Positions 33,681 through 39,765 of a stretch of 39,765 nt of DNA are shown piece after piece (position 1 is the first letter of the stretch; every line of letters begins with the position of its first letter). Position numbers and translations under genes: made by a program. Source of the DNA: AC-9 sp051984395. Lineage in GTDB: Bacteria > Actinomycetota > Acidimicrobiia > Acidimicrobiales > AC-9. The DNA lies in assembly GCA_051984395.1 (NCBI GenBank), contig JBPYEZ010000198.1, positions 1 to 39,765 on the forward strand, read 5' to 3'. A model generated the notes under the pieces. The model worked only from the letters and a program-made list of their open reading frames with translations, was not told where the DNA came from and ran no database searches.

Positions 33681-33707
33681 GCGGGCTCGGCGAGGCGAGG
33701 AGGATCA

Positions 33708-33944
33708 GTGTCCGTAATTGCTTACGTGCTCATCCAGACCGAGGTCGGCAAGGCGGCGCAGGTCGCGGCCGAGGTCTCCAAGATCCAGGGCGTGGTGTCG
33801 GCCGAGGACGTCACCGGGCCCTACGACGTCATCGTGCGCGCCGAAGCCGGCTCGGTCGACGATCTGGGCAAGATGGTCGTCAGCCGGGTCCAGCTCATCG
33901 AGGGCATCACCCGCACCCTCACCTGCCCCGTCGTCAACCTCTAG
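33708..33944 (+). CDS. Stand-alone Lrp/AsnC ligand-binding (RAM) domain protein
   Basis: The 78-residue product is a complete RAM/ACT-like domain: AYVLIQTEVGKAAQVAAEV, VVSAEDVTGPYDVIVRAEAGS and VSRVQLIEGITRTLTCPVV. There is no helix-turn-helix, so it probably does not bind DNA itself. It may oligomerise and sense an amino acid or modulate a full-length Lrp. Such single-domain forms are common in Actinobacteria. The GTG start has GAGGAGG 4 nt upstream. Its TAG stop shares the CTAG at 33941-33944 with the stop of the convergent gene. Confidence 0.92.
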   Translation: MSVIAYVLIQTEVGKAAQVAAEVSKIQGVVSAEDVTGPYDVIVRAEAGSVDDLGKMVVSRVQLIEGITRTLTCPVVNL

Positions 33945-34759
33945 CCGGCGGGCGCCGTCGTGGCCGACTTGGCCTCGGCCTCGGCTTGGGCCTGAGCGGC
34001 GATGTCCACGAGCTCGACGATCTCGTCGTCGCTGAACCCGGCCATCGACCTGAACTTGCGGGCCAGGTGCACCGGGTTGTCGTCGCCCTCGCCTCGCAAC
34101 CCCCCGAAGCTGAAGAGCTTGTCCACGGTGCGCTGGAACTCCAGTGCCTGGGCCTGCCGATCCTTGTCGGTGGCCGTCAGCCGTCGCAGCCAGTCCGATC
34201 CCATCTTTACGTGGGTCACCTCGTCGGCGAGCATCCAGTCCTCGCAGAAGTACAGCACCGGGTCCGCCACGCTGTCGGCGTAGTCCCGCATGGTGTTGAA
34301 GACATCGATGGCGAGGCCTTCGAGCGCCCGGTTGACCCCGGTGAGCCGGAGCACCGGGTCCGAGTTGCAGGCAGCCTGGAACAGCATCGTCTGCTCGGAG
34401 AACTCGCCGATCCCGGTACCCATGTGCTCGGTGAGCTTCACCGAGATCTCCACATGACGAGCCTCGTCCCAGCACTGGCGGGCCATGTCGAGCTTCATGG
34501 CGAACGGGATCTCGTCGTGGCCCGCCCCGGTGTCGAAGTCGTAGCACGTCCTCCCGGCGCCCTCCAGGGCCTGGATCTCTCCCACGAAGATGCCGTGCAT
34601 CAGCGCCCGGGCGGCGTCGGGCGACTCGGTGTCCCGATGATCGAGGAGGTTGCGCCGGTTACTGCCCGACCTCCGGGCGTCGAAGACGACGTCCTCGATC
34701 TGGATCCGCTCGAACCGCTCGTCACGGGCCAGGTCGTCGACCGACAGCATCCGCTTCAT
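33941..34759 (-). CDS. DUF455/ferritin-like diiron-type protein
   Basis: The 272-residue, mostly helical product carries the metal-ligand pattern of diiron four-helix proteins. It has Glu61 or Glu66 (GEIQALEG), Glu99-X2-His102 (DEARH), Glu147 (RALEGLAID) and Glu180-X2-His183 (DEVTHV). Related DUF455 proteins have no settled function; oxidation or hydroxylation of a substrate is possible. A TAGGAT box lies 30 nt before the ATG with GAGGGGG in between. Confidence 0.75.
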   Translation of the reverse strand: MKRMLSVDDLARDERFERIQIEDVVFDARRSGSNRRNLLDHRDTESPDAARALMHGIFVGEIQALEGAGRTCYDFDTGAGHDEIPFAMKLDMARQCWDEARHVEISVKLTEHMGTGIGEFSEQTMLFQAACNSDPVLRLTGVNRALEGLAIDVFNTMRDYADSVADPVLYFCEDWMLADEVTHVKMGSDWLRRLTATDKDRQAQALEFQRTVDKLFSFGGLRGEGDDNPVHLARKFRSMAGFSDDEIVELVDIAAQAQAEAEAKSATTAPAG

Positions 34760-34789
34760 GACGCCCCCTCGTAGGCTGGGTGGACACCG

Positions 34790-34795
34790 ATCCTA
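34790..34795 (-). promoter_or_regulatory. Putative -10 box (TAGGAT) of the DUF455 gene
   Basis: TAGGAT lies 30 nt before the ATG in the short gap after the iron-ADH gene. It suggests separate transcription from the upstream operon. Confidence 0.35.
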
Positions 34796-34806
34796 CCCCC
34801 CCGCTG

Positions 34807-35919
34807 TCACCACGCCTCGGCGAGGATCCCTCGAGCGTCCTCCTCGCCGACCGGGCGGGGGTTGAACCCGACGTTCACGTTGCCCTGAGACATGCGGGCC
34901 ACAGCGTCGAGATCCTCCTTGCTCACCCCGCACTCGGAGAGACGACCCGGCAGCCCGAGCCGGCCGCGCAGCCGGTCGCAGGCGCCTGCGGGATCGTCAG
35001 GGTCACCCAGTGCGGCGCCGATCCGGGCCACCTCCACCGGCACGGACTCGGCGTTGAAGCGCAGGACATGGGCCAGCAGCACGGCGTTGGCCAGGCCGTG
35101 GGCGATGCCGGTGCGACCGCCGAGCAGCTGCGCGAGGCCATGGTGCACACCCATGCTGGCGTTCTGCAGGGCGCGCCCACCCAGAGCCGCGCCCACCAGC
35201 ATCGCCGCCCTGGAGGTCAGGTCGTCCGGACTGTCGACCACGGCGGGCAACGCCGCCGCCACCCGCTGGACGCACGCCTGAGCCACGGCCTCGGCCTCGG
35301 GCGTGCGATGCATCGCATAGAGCGCCTCGACCCCGTGAGCGAGCGCGTTCATGCCCGTCTCGGCGCTGACCCGCACCGGCGTGTCCAGCGTCACCAGCGG
35401 GTCGTACACGGCGGCCACGGGCGCCACGGTCGGACCTCCGGCCCCGCTCTTTCGCCGGGCGGAGAGATCGGTCATGCCGAAGAACGGCGTCACCTCGGCG
35501 CCCGAGTACGCCGTGGGCACCGCCACGTGCGCCAGGGCCGGGCGGTCCAGGGGCGACATGCCGGGCGTTCCCGCCTGCTGCTCGACGAAGAAGCACACCG
35601 CCTTGCCCAGATCGGCACAGGACCCCCCGCCGAAGGACACCAGCCCGTCGACCCCGTCGGCCTGGGCCTGGCGCACCGCCGCCTCCACCGTGGCGGTGGG
35701 GACGTGGGAGGTCACGCCGGAGAAGGTGGAGACGAGCTGCCTTCCGAGCAGACTGGCCACTCGGCGGCCGGTATCGGAGCCGGCCCGTCCTTCGGTCGTC
35801 ACCAGCATCACCCGGCGGGCACCGGTCTCCTTGACCACGTCGGCCAGCTGGTCGAGGCTCCCCGCCCCGAAGTGGATGCGCTGCGCGTAGCCGGTGTGGG
35901 TCCAGGAGTCGTCCACCAC
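34807..35919 (-). CDS. Iron-containing ADH family protein, maleylacetate reductase-like
   Basis: The 370-residue product has the iron-ADH/MacR fold. The NAD(P)-binding motif is SFGGGSCADLGKAV, followed by VPTAYSGAEVTPFFGMTD and the metal-domain NALAHGVEALYA and GVHHGLAQLLGG. The metal Asp of iron-ADHs is Asn here (NALAHG), as in maleylacetate reductases, which do not need iron. It probably reduces a double bond or carbonyl in an aromatic or acyl catabolic route. It is the last gene of a three-gene operon; its GTG is 6 nt after the racemase stop. Confidence 0.85.
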   Translation of the reverse strand: MVDDSWTHTGYAQRIHFGAGSLDQLADVVKETGARRVMLVTTEGRAGSDTGRRVASLLGRQLVSTFSGVTSHVPTATVEAAVRQAQADGVDGLVSFGGGSCADLGKAVCFFVEQQAGTPGMSPLDRPALAHVAVPTAYSGAEVTPFFGMTDLSARRKSGAGGPTVAPVAAVYDPLVTLDTPVRVSAETGMNALAHGVEALYAMHRTPEAEAVAQACVQRVAAALPAVVDSPDDLTSRAAMLVGAALGGRALQNASMGVHHGLAQLLGGRTGIAHGLANAVLLAHVLRFNAESVPVEVARIGAALGDPDDPAGACDRLRGRLGLPGRLSECGVSKEDLDAVARMSQGNVNVGFNPRPVGEEDARGILAEAW

Positions 35920-35925
35920 GGCGCC

Positions 35926-37071
35926 TCAGGCGATGGCCCCGGCCTGGCGGAGCTTCTCCCGCTCGTCGGCGGAGAACCCCCACTCGGTGAGCGTGTCGTC
36001 GGTGTGCTGGCCAGCATGGGGCGGCGGACGATCGATCCCTCCGGGCGTTCGAGCGAACCGGGGTGCGGGAGCCGGCTGGGGTACGCCTGCCACCTCCACG
36101 AAGGTCTCCCGCCGCCGGTTGTGCGGGTGGGCCGGCGCCTCGCCCATGGAGAGCACCGGGGCGAAGCAGACATCGGTGCCCTCCATGAGGGCACTCCATT
36201 CGTCGCGGGTCTTGGTGCGGAACACCTCGGCCACCCGCTCCTTCAGGGCCGGCCACTGGCTGCGGTCCATCTGCGCCGGGAGCGCCTCGCCCTCCAGCCC
36301 GGAGAGGCGGAGCAACTCGGCGTAGAACTTCGGCTCGATGGATCCCACCGACACGTAGCGGTGGTCGGCGGTCTCGTAGACGTCGTAGAAGTGGGCGCCG
36401 GTGTCGAGGAGGTTCGTCCCTCGCTCGTCGCTCCAGATGCCGATGGCCCGCAAGCTGTGGATGAACGTCGTCAGCACGGCGGCGCCGTCGACCATCGCCG
36501 CGTCGATCACCTGGCCCTTTCCGGAGCGACCACGCTCGAGGAGCGCGCACACGACCCCATAGGCCATGAGCATGCCACCGCCGCCGAAATCGCCCACGAG
36601 GTTCATCGGCGGGACCGGTGGCTCGCCCGCTCGTCCGATCGGATCGAGCGCTCCCGCCAGCGCGATGTAGTTGATGTCGTGACCGGAGGCGTCGGCGTAC
36701 GGGCCTTCCTGGCCCCAGCCCGTCATGCGGCCGTAGACGAGGCGGGGGTTGCGGGCCAGACACTCCTCGGGCCCGATCCCGAGCCGCTCCATCACCCCGG
36801 GACGAAATCCTTCGATCAGGACGTCGGCGTGCTCGGCCAACCTGAGCACCACCCCCGCGCCCTCGGGATGCTTGAGGTCGACCCCCACCGACCGGCGTCC
36901 CCGTCCGAGAAGATCGATGGGGGGATTCGCGGGGTCGCCCCCGCTGACCTTGTCGGCCCGGTCGACGCGCACGACGTCGGCGCCCATGTCGGCCAGCATC
37001 ATGGCGGCGAACGGTCCGGGGCCGATGCCGGCGATCTCGATGACCCGCACGCCCTCCAGCGGGCCGCTCAT
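35926..37071 (-). CDS. Alpha-methylacyl-CoA racemase (CaiB/BaiF family III)
   Basis: The product has 381 residues. The N-terminus PLEGVRVIEIAGIGPGPFAAMMLADMGADVVRV and RNPRLVYGRMTGWGQEGPYA are typical. The acid/base triad of mycobacterial racemase MCR (His126, Asp156, Glu241) appears intact at His131 (SGHDINYIA), Asp161 (VGDFGGGG) and Glu246 (VGSIEPKFY). So racemisation of 2-methyl-branched acyl-CoA is the best call, rather than CoA transfer. The ATG overlaps the hydrolase stop (ATGA). The racemase sits between an alpha/beta hydrolase and a reductase and may act on branched-chain or sterol-derived acids. Confidence 0.9.
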   Translation of the reverse strand: MSGPLEGVRVIEIAGIGPGPFAAMMLADMGADVVRVDRADKVSGGDPANPPIDLLGRGRRSVGVDLKHPEGAGVVLRLAEHADVLIEGFRPGVMERLGIGPEECLARNPRLVYGRMTGWGQEGPYADASGHDINYIALAGALDPIGRAGEPPVPPMNLVGDFGGGGMLMAYGVVCALLERGRSGKGQVIDAAMVDGAAVLTTFIHSLRAIGIWSDERGTNLLDTGAHFYDVYETADHRYVSVGSIEPKFYAELLRLSGLEGEALPAQMDRSQWPALKERVAEVFRTKTRDEWSALMEGTDVCFAPVLSMGEAPAHPHNRRRETFVEVAGVPQPAPAPRFARTPGGIDRPPPHAGQHTDDTLTEWGFSADEREKLRQAGAIA

Positions 37072-37943
37072 CTCGACCCCTCGCTGGCGTTGGCGACAAC
37101 TGCGTCGACGACCCGAGCCCACGACCCGGGCGGGAGCTCGTGGCCCATTCCCTCGATCATGACGAGCTCGGCCCCGGGGACGGCCTTGGCCGTCGCCTCA
37201 CCTCCGCTCGGGGTCACGAGGGGATCGGCGTCGCCGTGGATGACGACGGTCGGAAGGTCCAGCTTGGCGAGACGTTCGGTACGGTCCGCGGCGCTCACCA
37301 CGGCGCCCACCTGGCGGGCGACGCCAGCCGGATAGAAGGAACGGTCGAAGGACGCCGCGGCGCGGCGTTGCGTGCGCTCCTCGTCGAAGGGATAGCCCGG
37401 GGATCCCAGCACCCGCGTGTTCTCGAGCTCGCGGGCGATGACCTGTTCTCGTTCGGTCGGAGGAGGCTTCGTCAGCAGCGAGATGGCCTCGGGGGTTGGC
37501 ATGCCGACGCTCGGATCGCCGGTGTTGGACATGATCGAGGCGAGGCTGATCACCCGGTCGGGATGATCGATCGCCAGCAACTGGCCGATCATCCCCCCCA
37601 TCGACACGCCGACGACGTGGGCGCGATCGATGCCGAGGGCGTCCAGCAGCCCGACGGCGTCGGCGGCCATGTCCTCGAGGCCGTAGGCCAGCGACGAACG
37701 ATCTCCCTGGAGCACCGCCATCATGTCGGGCTGTGGGGCGTCGTCGAGCCTGGTCGACAGGCCGACGTCGCGGTTGTCGAAACGGATGACGTGGAAGCCC
37801 CGCCCGGCCAGCTGGCGGCACAGCTCGTCGTCCCAGGCGATGAGCTGACCGCCGAGACCCATGATCAGGAGCATGGGCGGGTGGGCAGGGTCGCCGAAGG
37901 TCTCGTACTCGATGTCGATGCCGTTGGCGCGCGCGGTGGCCAT
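37068..37943 (-). CDS. Alpha/beta hydrolase
   Basis: The product has 291 residues. It has the oxyanion segment LLIMGLGGQLIAWD, nucleophile elbow VGVSMGGMIGQ (Ser114), VVIHGDADPLVT (Asp240) and IEGMGHELP (His268). DNRDVGLSTRLD matches the esterase/dioxygenase-like group often annotated as alpha/beta fold hydrolase; the substrate is unknown. The ATG has CAGCAT 7 nt upstream and TTGACC 17 nt further, giving a near-ideal leaderless promoter. It is the first gene of an operon with the racemase and the reductase. Confidence 0.9.
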   Translation of the reverse strand: MATARANGIDIEYETFGDPAHPPMLLIMGLGGQLIAWDDELCRQLAGRGFHVIRFDNRDVGLSTRLDDAPQPDMMAVLQGDRSSLAYGLEDMAADAVGLLDALGIDRAHVVGVSMGGMIGQLLAIDHPDRVISLASIMSNTGDPSVGMPTPEAISLLTKPPPTEREQVIARELENTRVLGSPGYPFDEERTQRRAAASFDRSFYPAGVARQVGAVVSAADRTERLAKLDLPTVVIHGDADPLVTPSGGEATAKAVPGAELVMIEGMGHELPPGSWARVVDAVVANASEGSR

Positions 37944-37950
37944 GCCCCGG

Positions 37951-37979
37951 ATGCTGTCTCGTCTTGACCACCTGGTCAA
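37951..37979 (-). promoter_or_regulatory. Promoter of hydrolase-racemase-reductase operon (-35 TTGACC, -10 CAGCAT)
   Basis: On the minus strand, TTGACC (37979-37974) is followed by a 17-base spacer and CAGCAT (37956-37951). The ATG begins 7 nt after the -10 box. This is the best -35/-10 pair I saw in the window. Confidence 0.55.
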
Positions 37980-37980
37980 G
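37963..37980. promoter_or_regulatory. Perfect 8-2-8 palindrome over the -35 box, candidate operator
   Basis: CTTGACCA-CC-TGGTCAAG is a perfect dyad centred about 28 bases before the hydrolase ATG. It covers the -35 hexamer, so a bound repressor (GntR- or TetR-like dimer, by size) would block the operon. It overlaps the stop codon of the upstream methyltransferase gene. No regulator gene is adjacent. Confidence 0.55.
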
Positions 37981-38761
37981 CCTCGGGCGGAGACCACCAG
38001 AGGCAGGTCAACTCCCGCCCGGGCAGGCCCGCGTTCGCCGGAAGCAGCGAGTCGACCTCGGGGTCCCGCTCGGCGGGTAGGCAGAGGCGGCGACGGGCGA
38101 AGGCGACGACGTGGGCGCGGTCCACTTCTCGGTGCCGCGACGGTCCGGTGAACCGCTCGACCGCCGGCGAGATCCCCATCTCCTGGAGCACGGCGACGGC
38201 GTCGTCGGCGTTCGGCCCGGCGGGGCGTTCGAGCCCGTGAAAATGGAGCCACAGGGGGTTGAGGCCGGACTGGGGATGCTCGGCCGTGAGCTCCACGACG
38301 ACGCGGCGCCGGGCGGAGGACGTGAGAGCCCGGACGAACGGGACGAGGTCGGCCACGTTGTACAGCACGTGATGGCACACGACGACGTCGGCCGGCCCTG
38401 CCTGGGGTGCCACCTCGGGCCAGCGCCCGTGCACGGTCTGTACGGTGGCCCTCAGGTGGCTGGCGGCAGCGGCGAAGCGGGCCAGCATGTCCGCGCTCTC
38501 GTCGACCCCTACGAGCCGGGCGGCCGGAGGGACCAGACCCAGGCTGGCGGCACCGCCGCCGACGCCGACGTCCACGACGGAACCGCCCGACGTCAGCCCG
38601 TCCAGGGCCCGTTGCCGCGACGGCGTCGACCCCGGCGCCTCTGGAGCCGCGAACAGCTCGGGGGGAAAGCCCCACGGCGACTCCGGCGCCTCGGCCAGGA
38701 TCTCCTGAGGGATGGCCCAGGCTTGCAGGGCTTCGGCCCATCGCGAGCTCGCGTCGCCCAT
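37976..38761 (-). CDS. SAM-dependent methyltransferase
   Basis: The product has 261 residues. Motif I is VVDVGVGGGAASLGLVPPAARLVGVDES, followed by ADVVVCHHVLYNVADLVPFV and a late VVVELTAEHP strand. The class I fold is clear; the substrate is unknown. His-Pro-rich segments (NPLWLHFHGLERP) may form a substrate lid. The ATG has a TAGCCT box 7 nt upstream. It is divergent from galK and lies 32 bp upstream of the hydrolase operon on the same strand. Confidence 0.85.
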   Translation of the reverse strand: MGDASSRWAEALQAWAIPQEILAEAPESPWGFPPELFAAPEAPGSTPSRQRALDGLTSGGSVVDVGVGGGAASLGLVPPAARLVGVDESADMLARFAAAASHLRATVQTVHGRWPEVAPQAGPADVVVCHHVLYNVADLVPFVRALTSSARRRVVVELTAEHPQSGLNPLWLHFHGLERPAGPNADDAVAVLQEMGISPAVERFTGPSRHREVDRAHVVAFARRRLCLPAERDPEVDSLLPANAGLPGRELTCLWWSPPEA

Positions 38762-38768
38762 CGTGCCC

Positions 38769-38774
38769 AGGCTA
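38769..38774 (-). promoter_or_regulatory. Putative -10 box (TAGCCT), leaderless
   Basis: TAGCCT ends 7 nt before the methyltransferase ATG; the identical hexamer precedes ffh. Confidence 0.45.
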
Positions 38775-38871
38775 TGCGGGCAGGCGTGCTGTGCCTGCTG
38801 TCGGGCCTCGGCGCGGAGGTGCCTACCCGGCGGTCCCGCCTCCCGGGCCGCGCGTGCGAAGCTCTGCTTGC

Positions 38872-39765
38872 ATGAGCACCTGCCGGGTCCGGGCCCACGC
38901 CCCCGGGCGGGTCAACCTCATCGGCGACCACACCGACTACACCGGCGGCCTGGCGCTTCCCATGGCGATAGACCTGGGCGTCGACGTGGTGTTCGAGCGG
39001 GACGAGGCTCTGGGGCGGGTGGAGCTGACCTCCGACGACCAGCCCGGGCGGGCCATCGTCGACCGGGCCCACCCTCTCGACAGCCTCGGCGCCCACGCGC
39101 CGCGCTGGGCTCGCTACGTCGCCGGCGTGGTCGAGACGGTCACGCCACCGGCCGGCGGCGTCGGCACCGTGCGCTCCACCCTGCCCATCGGTGCCGGGCT
39201 GGCGTCGAGCGCCGCCCTGGAGGTGGCGGTGGCGCTGGCCATCGGTTTCGAGGGCACGCCCGTGGAGCTGGCCGAGGCCTGCCAGCGAGCCGAGCAGACG
39301 GCGGCGGGGGTGCCGTGCGGCGTGATGGACCAGCTCACCTCGGCGTGCGGTCGCCGCGGTCACGCGCTGCTGCTCGACTGTGCATCCCTCGCCGTCTCGC
39401 CGGTCGCGCTGCCGGACGACGTCGAGATCGTGGCCCTGCACTCCGGGCGGGCGCGAGGCCTGGCCGGCTCCGCCTACGCCGACCGTCGGGCAGAGTGCGA
39501 GGCCGCCGAAGCCGTCGTCGGGCCGCTGCGCGAGGCGACGCTGGCCGAGGTCGAGTCGATCCGGGACCCCGTCCTCCGACGCCGGGCCCGCCACGTCGTC
39601 ACGGAGAACGCCCGCGTCCGGTCGGCTGCCCAGGCCATCGCAATCGGGGATCCGAGATCGGCAGGCGCCGAGATGACCGCCAGCCACCGCAGCCTGGCCG
39701 AGGATTTCGAGGTCTCGACGCCATCGCTCGATGCCCTCGTGGACGAGCTGCTCACCACGCCCGGC
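38872..39765 (+). CDS. galK: Galactokinase (GHMP kinase), cut by window end
   Basis: The first 298 codons are visible, open to the last base. The galactokinase signature APGRVNLIGDHTDYTGGLALP is at residues 10-30. The GHMP ATP-binding motif STLPIGAGLASSAALEVAVA follows, then GVMDQLTSACG (catalytic Asp) and an ATP/sugar-contacting ALHSGRARGLAGSAYADRR. It phosphorylates galactose in the Leloir pathway; galT and galE are not in this window. The C-terminal part (about 70-90 residues) is missing. The start ATG follows a 110-bp gap divergent from the methyltransferase gene. Confidence 0.93.
   Translation, partial: MSTCRVRAHAPGRVNLIGDHTDYTGGLALPMAIDLGVDVVFERDEALGRVELTSDDQPGRAIVDRAHPLDSLGAHAPRWARYVAGVVETVTPPAGGVGTVRSTLPIGAGLASSAALEVAVALAIGFEGTPVELAEACQRAEQTAAGVPCGVMDQLTSACGRRGHALLLDCASLAVSPVALPDDVEIVALHSGRARGLAGSAYADRRAECEAAEAVVGPLREATLAEVESIRDPVLRRRARHVVTENARVRSAAQAIAIGDPRSAGAEMTASHRSLAEDFEVSTPSLDALVDELLTTPG

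Overview
The window is about 39.8 kb of very GC-rich DNA, near 70% in most genes. It is typical chromosomal sequence of an actinobacterium. The gene order (rsmD-coaD-coiled coil-yceD-rpmF-plsX-acpP-rnc-mutM-smc-ftsY-ffh-rpsP-khpA-rimM-trmD-rplS, then DUF2469-yraN), a membrane-anchored FtsY, a GTP-type PEP carboxykinase and many apparently leaderless genes all point to Actinomycetota. A deep branch such as Acidimicrobiia is my guess from gene content and is not proven. I see no tRNA, rRNA, CRISPR array or insertion sequence.

Layout. 1-1165 is the C-terminal-truncated part of a FAD-dependent oxidoreductase. 1519-5790 holds a DUF3048 lipoprotein, a small membrane protein, a tandem iron-sulfur PD-(D/E)XK nuclease, and an orphan ParA ATPase followed by a small zinc-ribbon protein. 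5825-8409 reads leftward: DUF2469, yraN, a Cys/Met-type PLP enzyme and a crotonase. 8410-10053 interrupts the usual rplS-lepB-rnhB-DUF2469 order. lepB and rnhB are absent; in their place are a structured non-coding stretch, a methyltransferase, and an AT-richer limonene-epoxide-hydrolase-like gene.

10157-24221 is one long leftward housekeeping block. It covers translation (rplS, rpsP, rpmF, trmD, rimM), protein targeting (ffh, ftsY), chromosome organisation (smc), RNA processing and DNA repair (rnc, mutM), lipid synthesis (plsX, acpP) and CoA synthesis (coaD). 24284-28158 carries recG coupled to a DAK2/FakA-like kinase. Then come rpmB, thiL and pckG, a small Pro-rich membrane protein and an S9 peptidase.

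33708-39765 is accessory metabolism: a stand-alone RAM (Lrp ligand-binding) domain, a DUF455 diiron-type protein, and a three-gene operon. The operon encodes an alpha/beta hydrolase, an alpha-methylacyl-CoA racemase with its full catalytic triad, and an iron-ADH-family reductase. Its predicted promoter is covered by a perfect 8-2-8 palindrome. A methyltransferase and a galactokinase cut by the window end follow.

The most interesting points are: (1) the operator-like palindromes at 37963-37980 and 29484-29497; (2) the replaced lepB-rnhB segment; (3) the duplicated Fe-S nuclease next to an orphan ParA and a protein with a twice-repeated GRRALF motif; (4) a well-supported CTG start; and (5) a recurring TANNNT box 6-9 nt before start codons. 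I found no obviously new multi-gene defence or mobile system.
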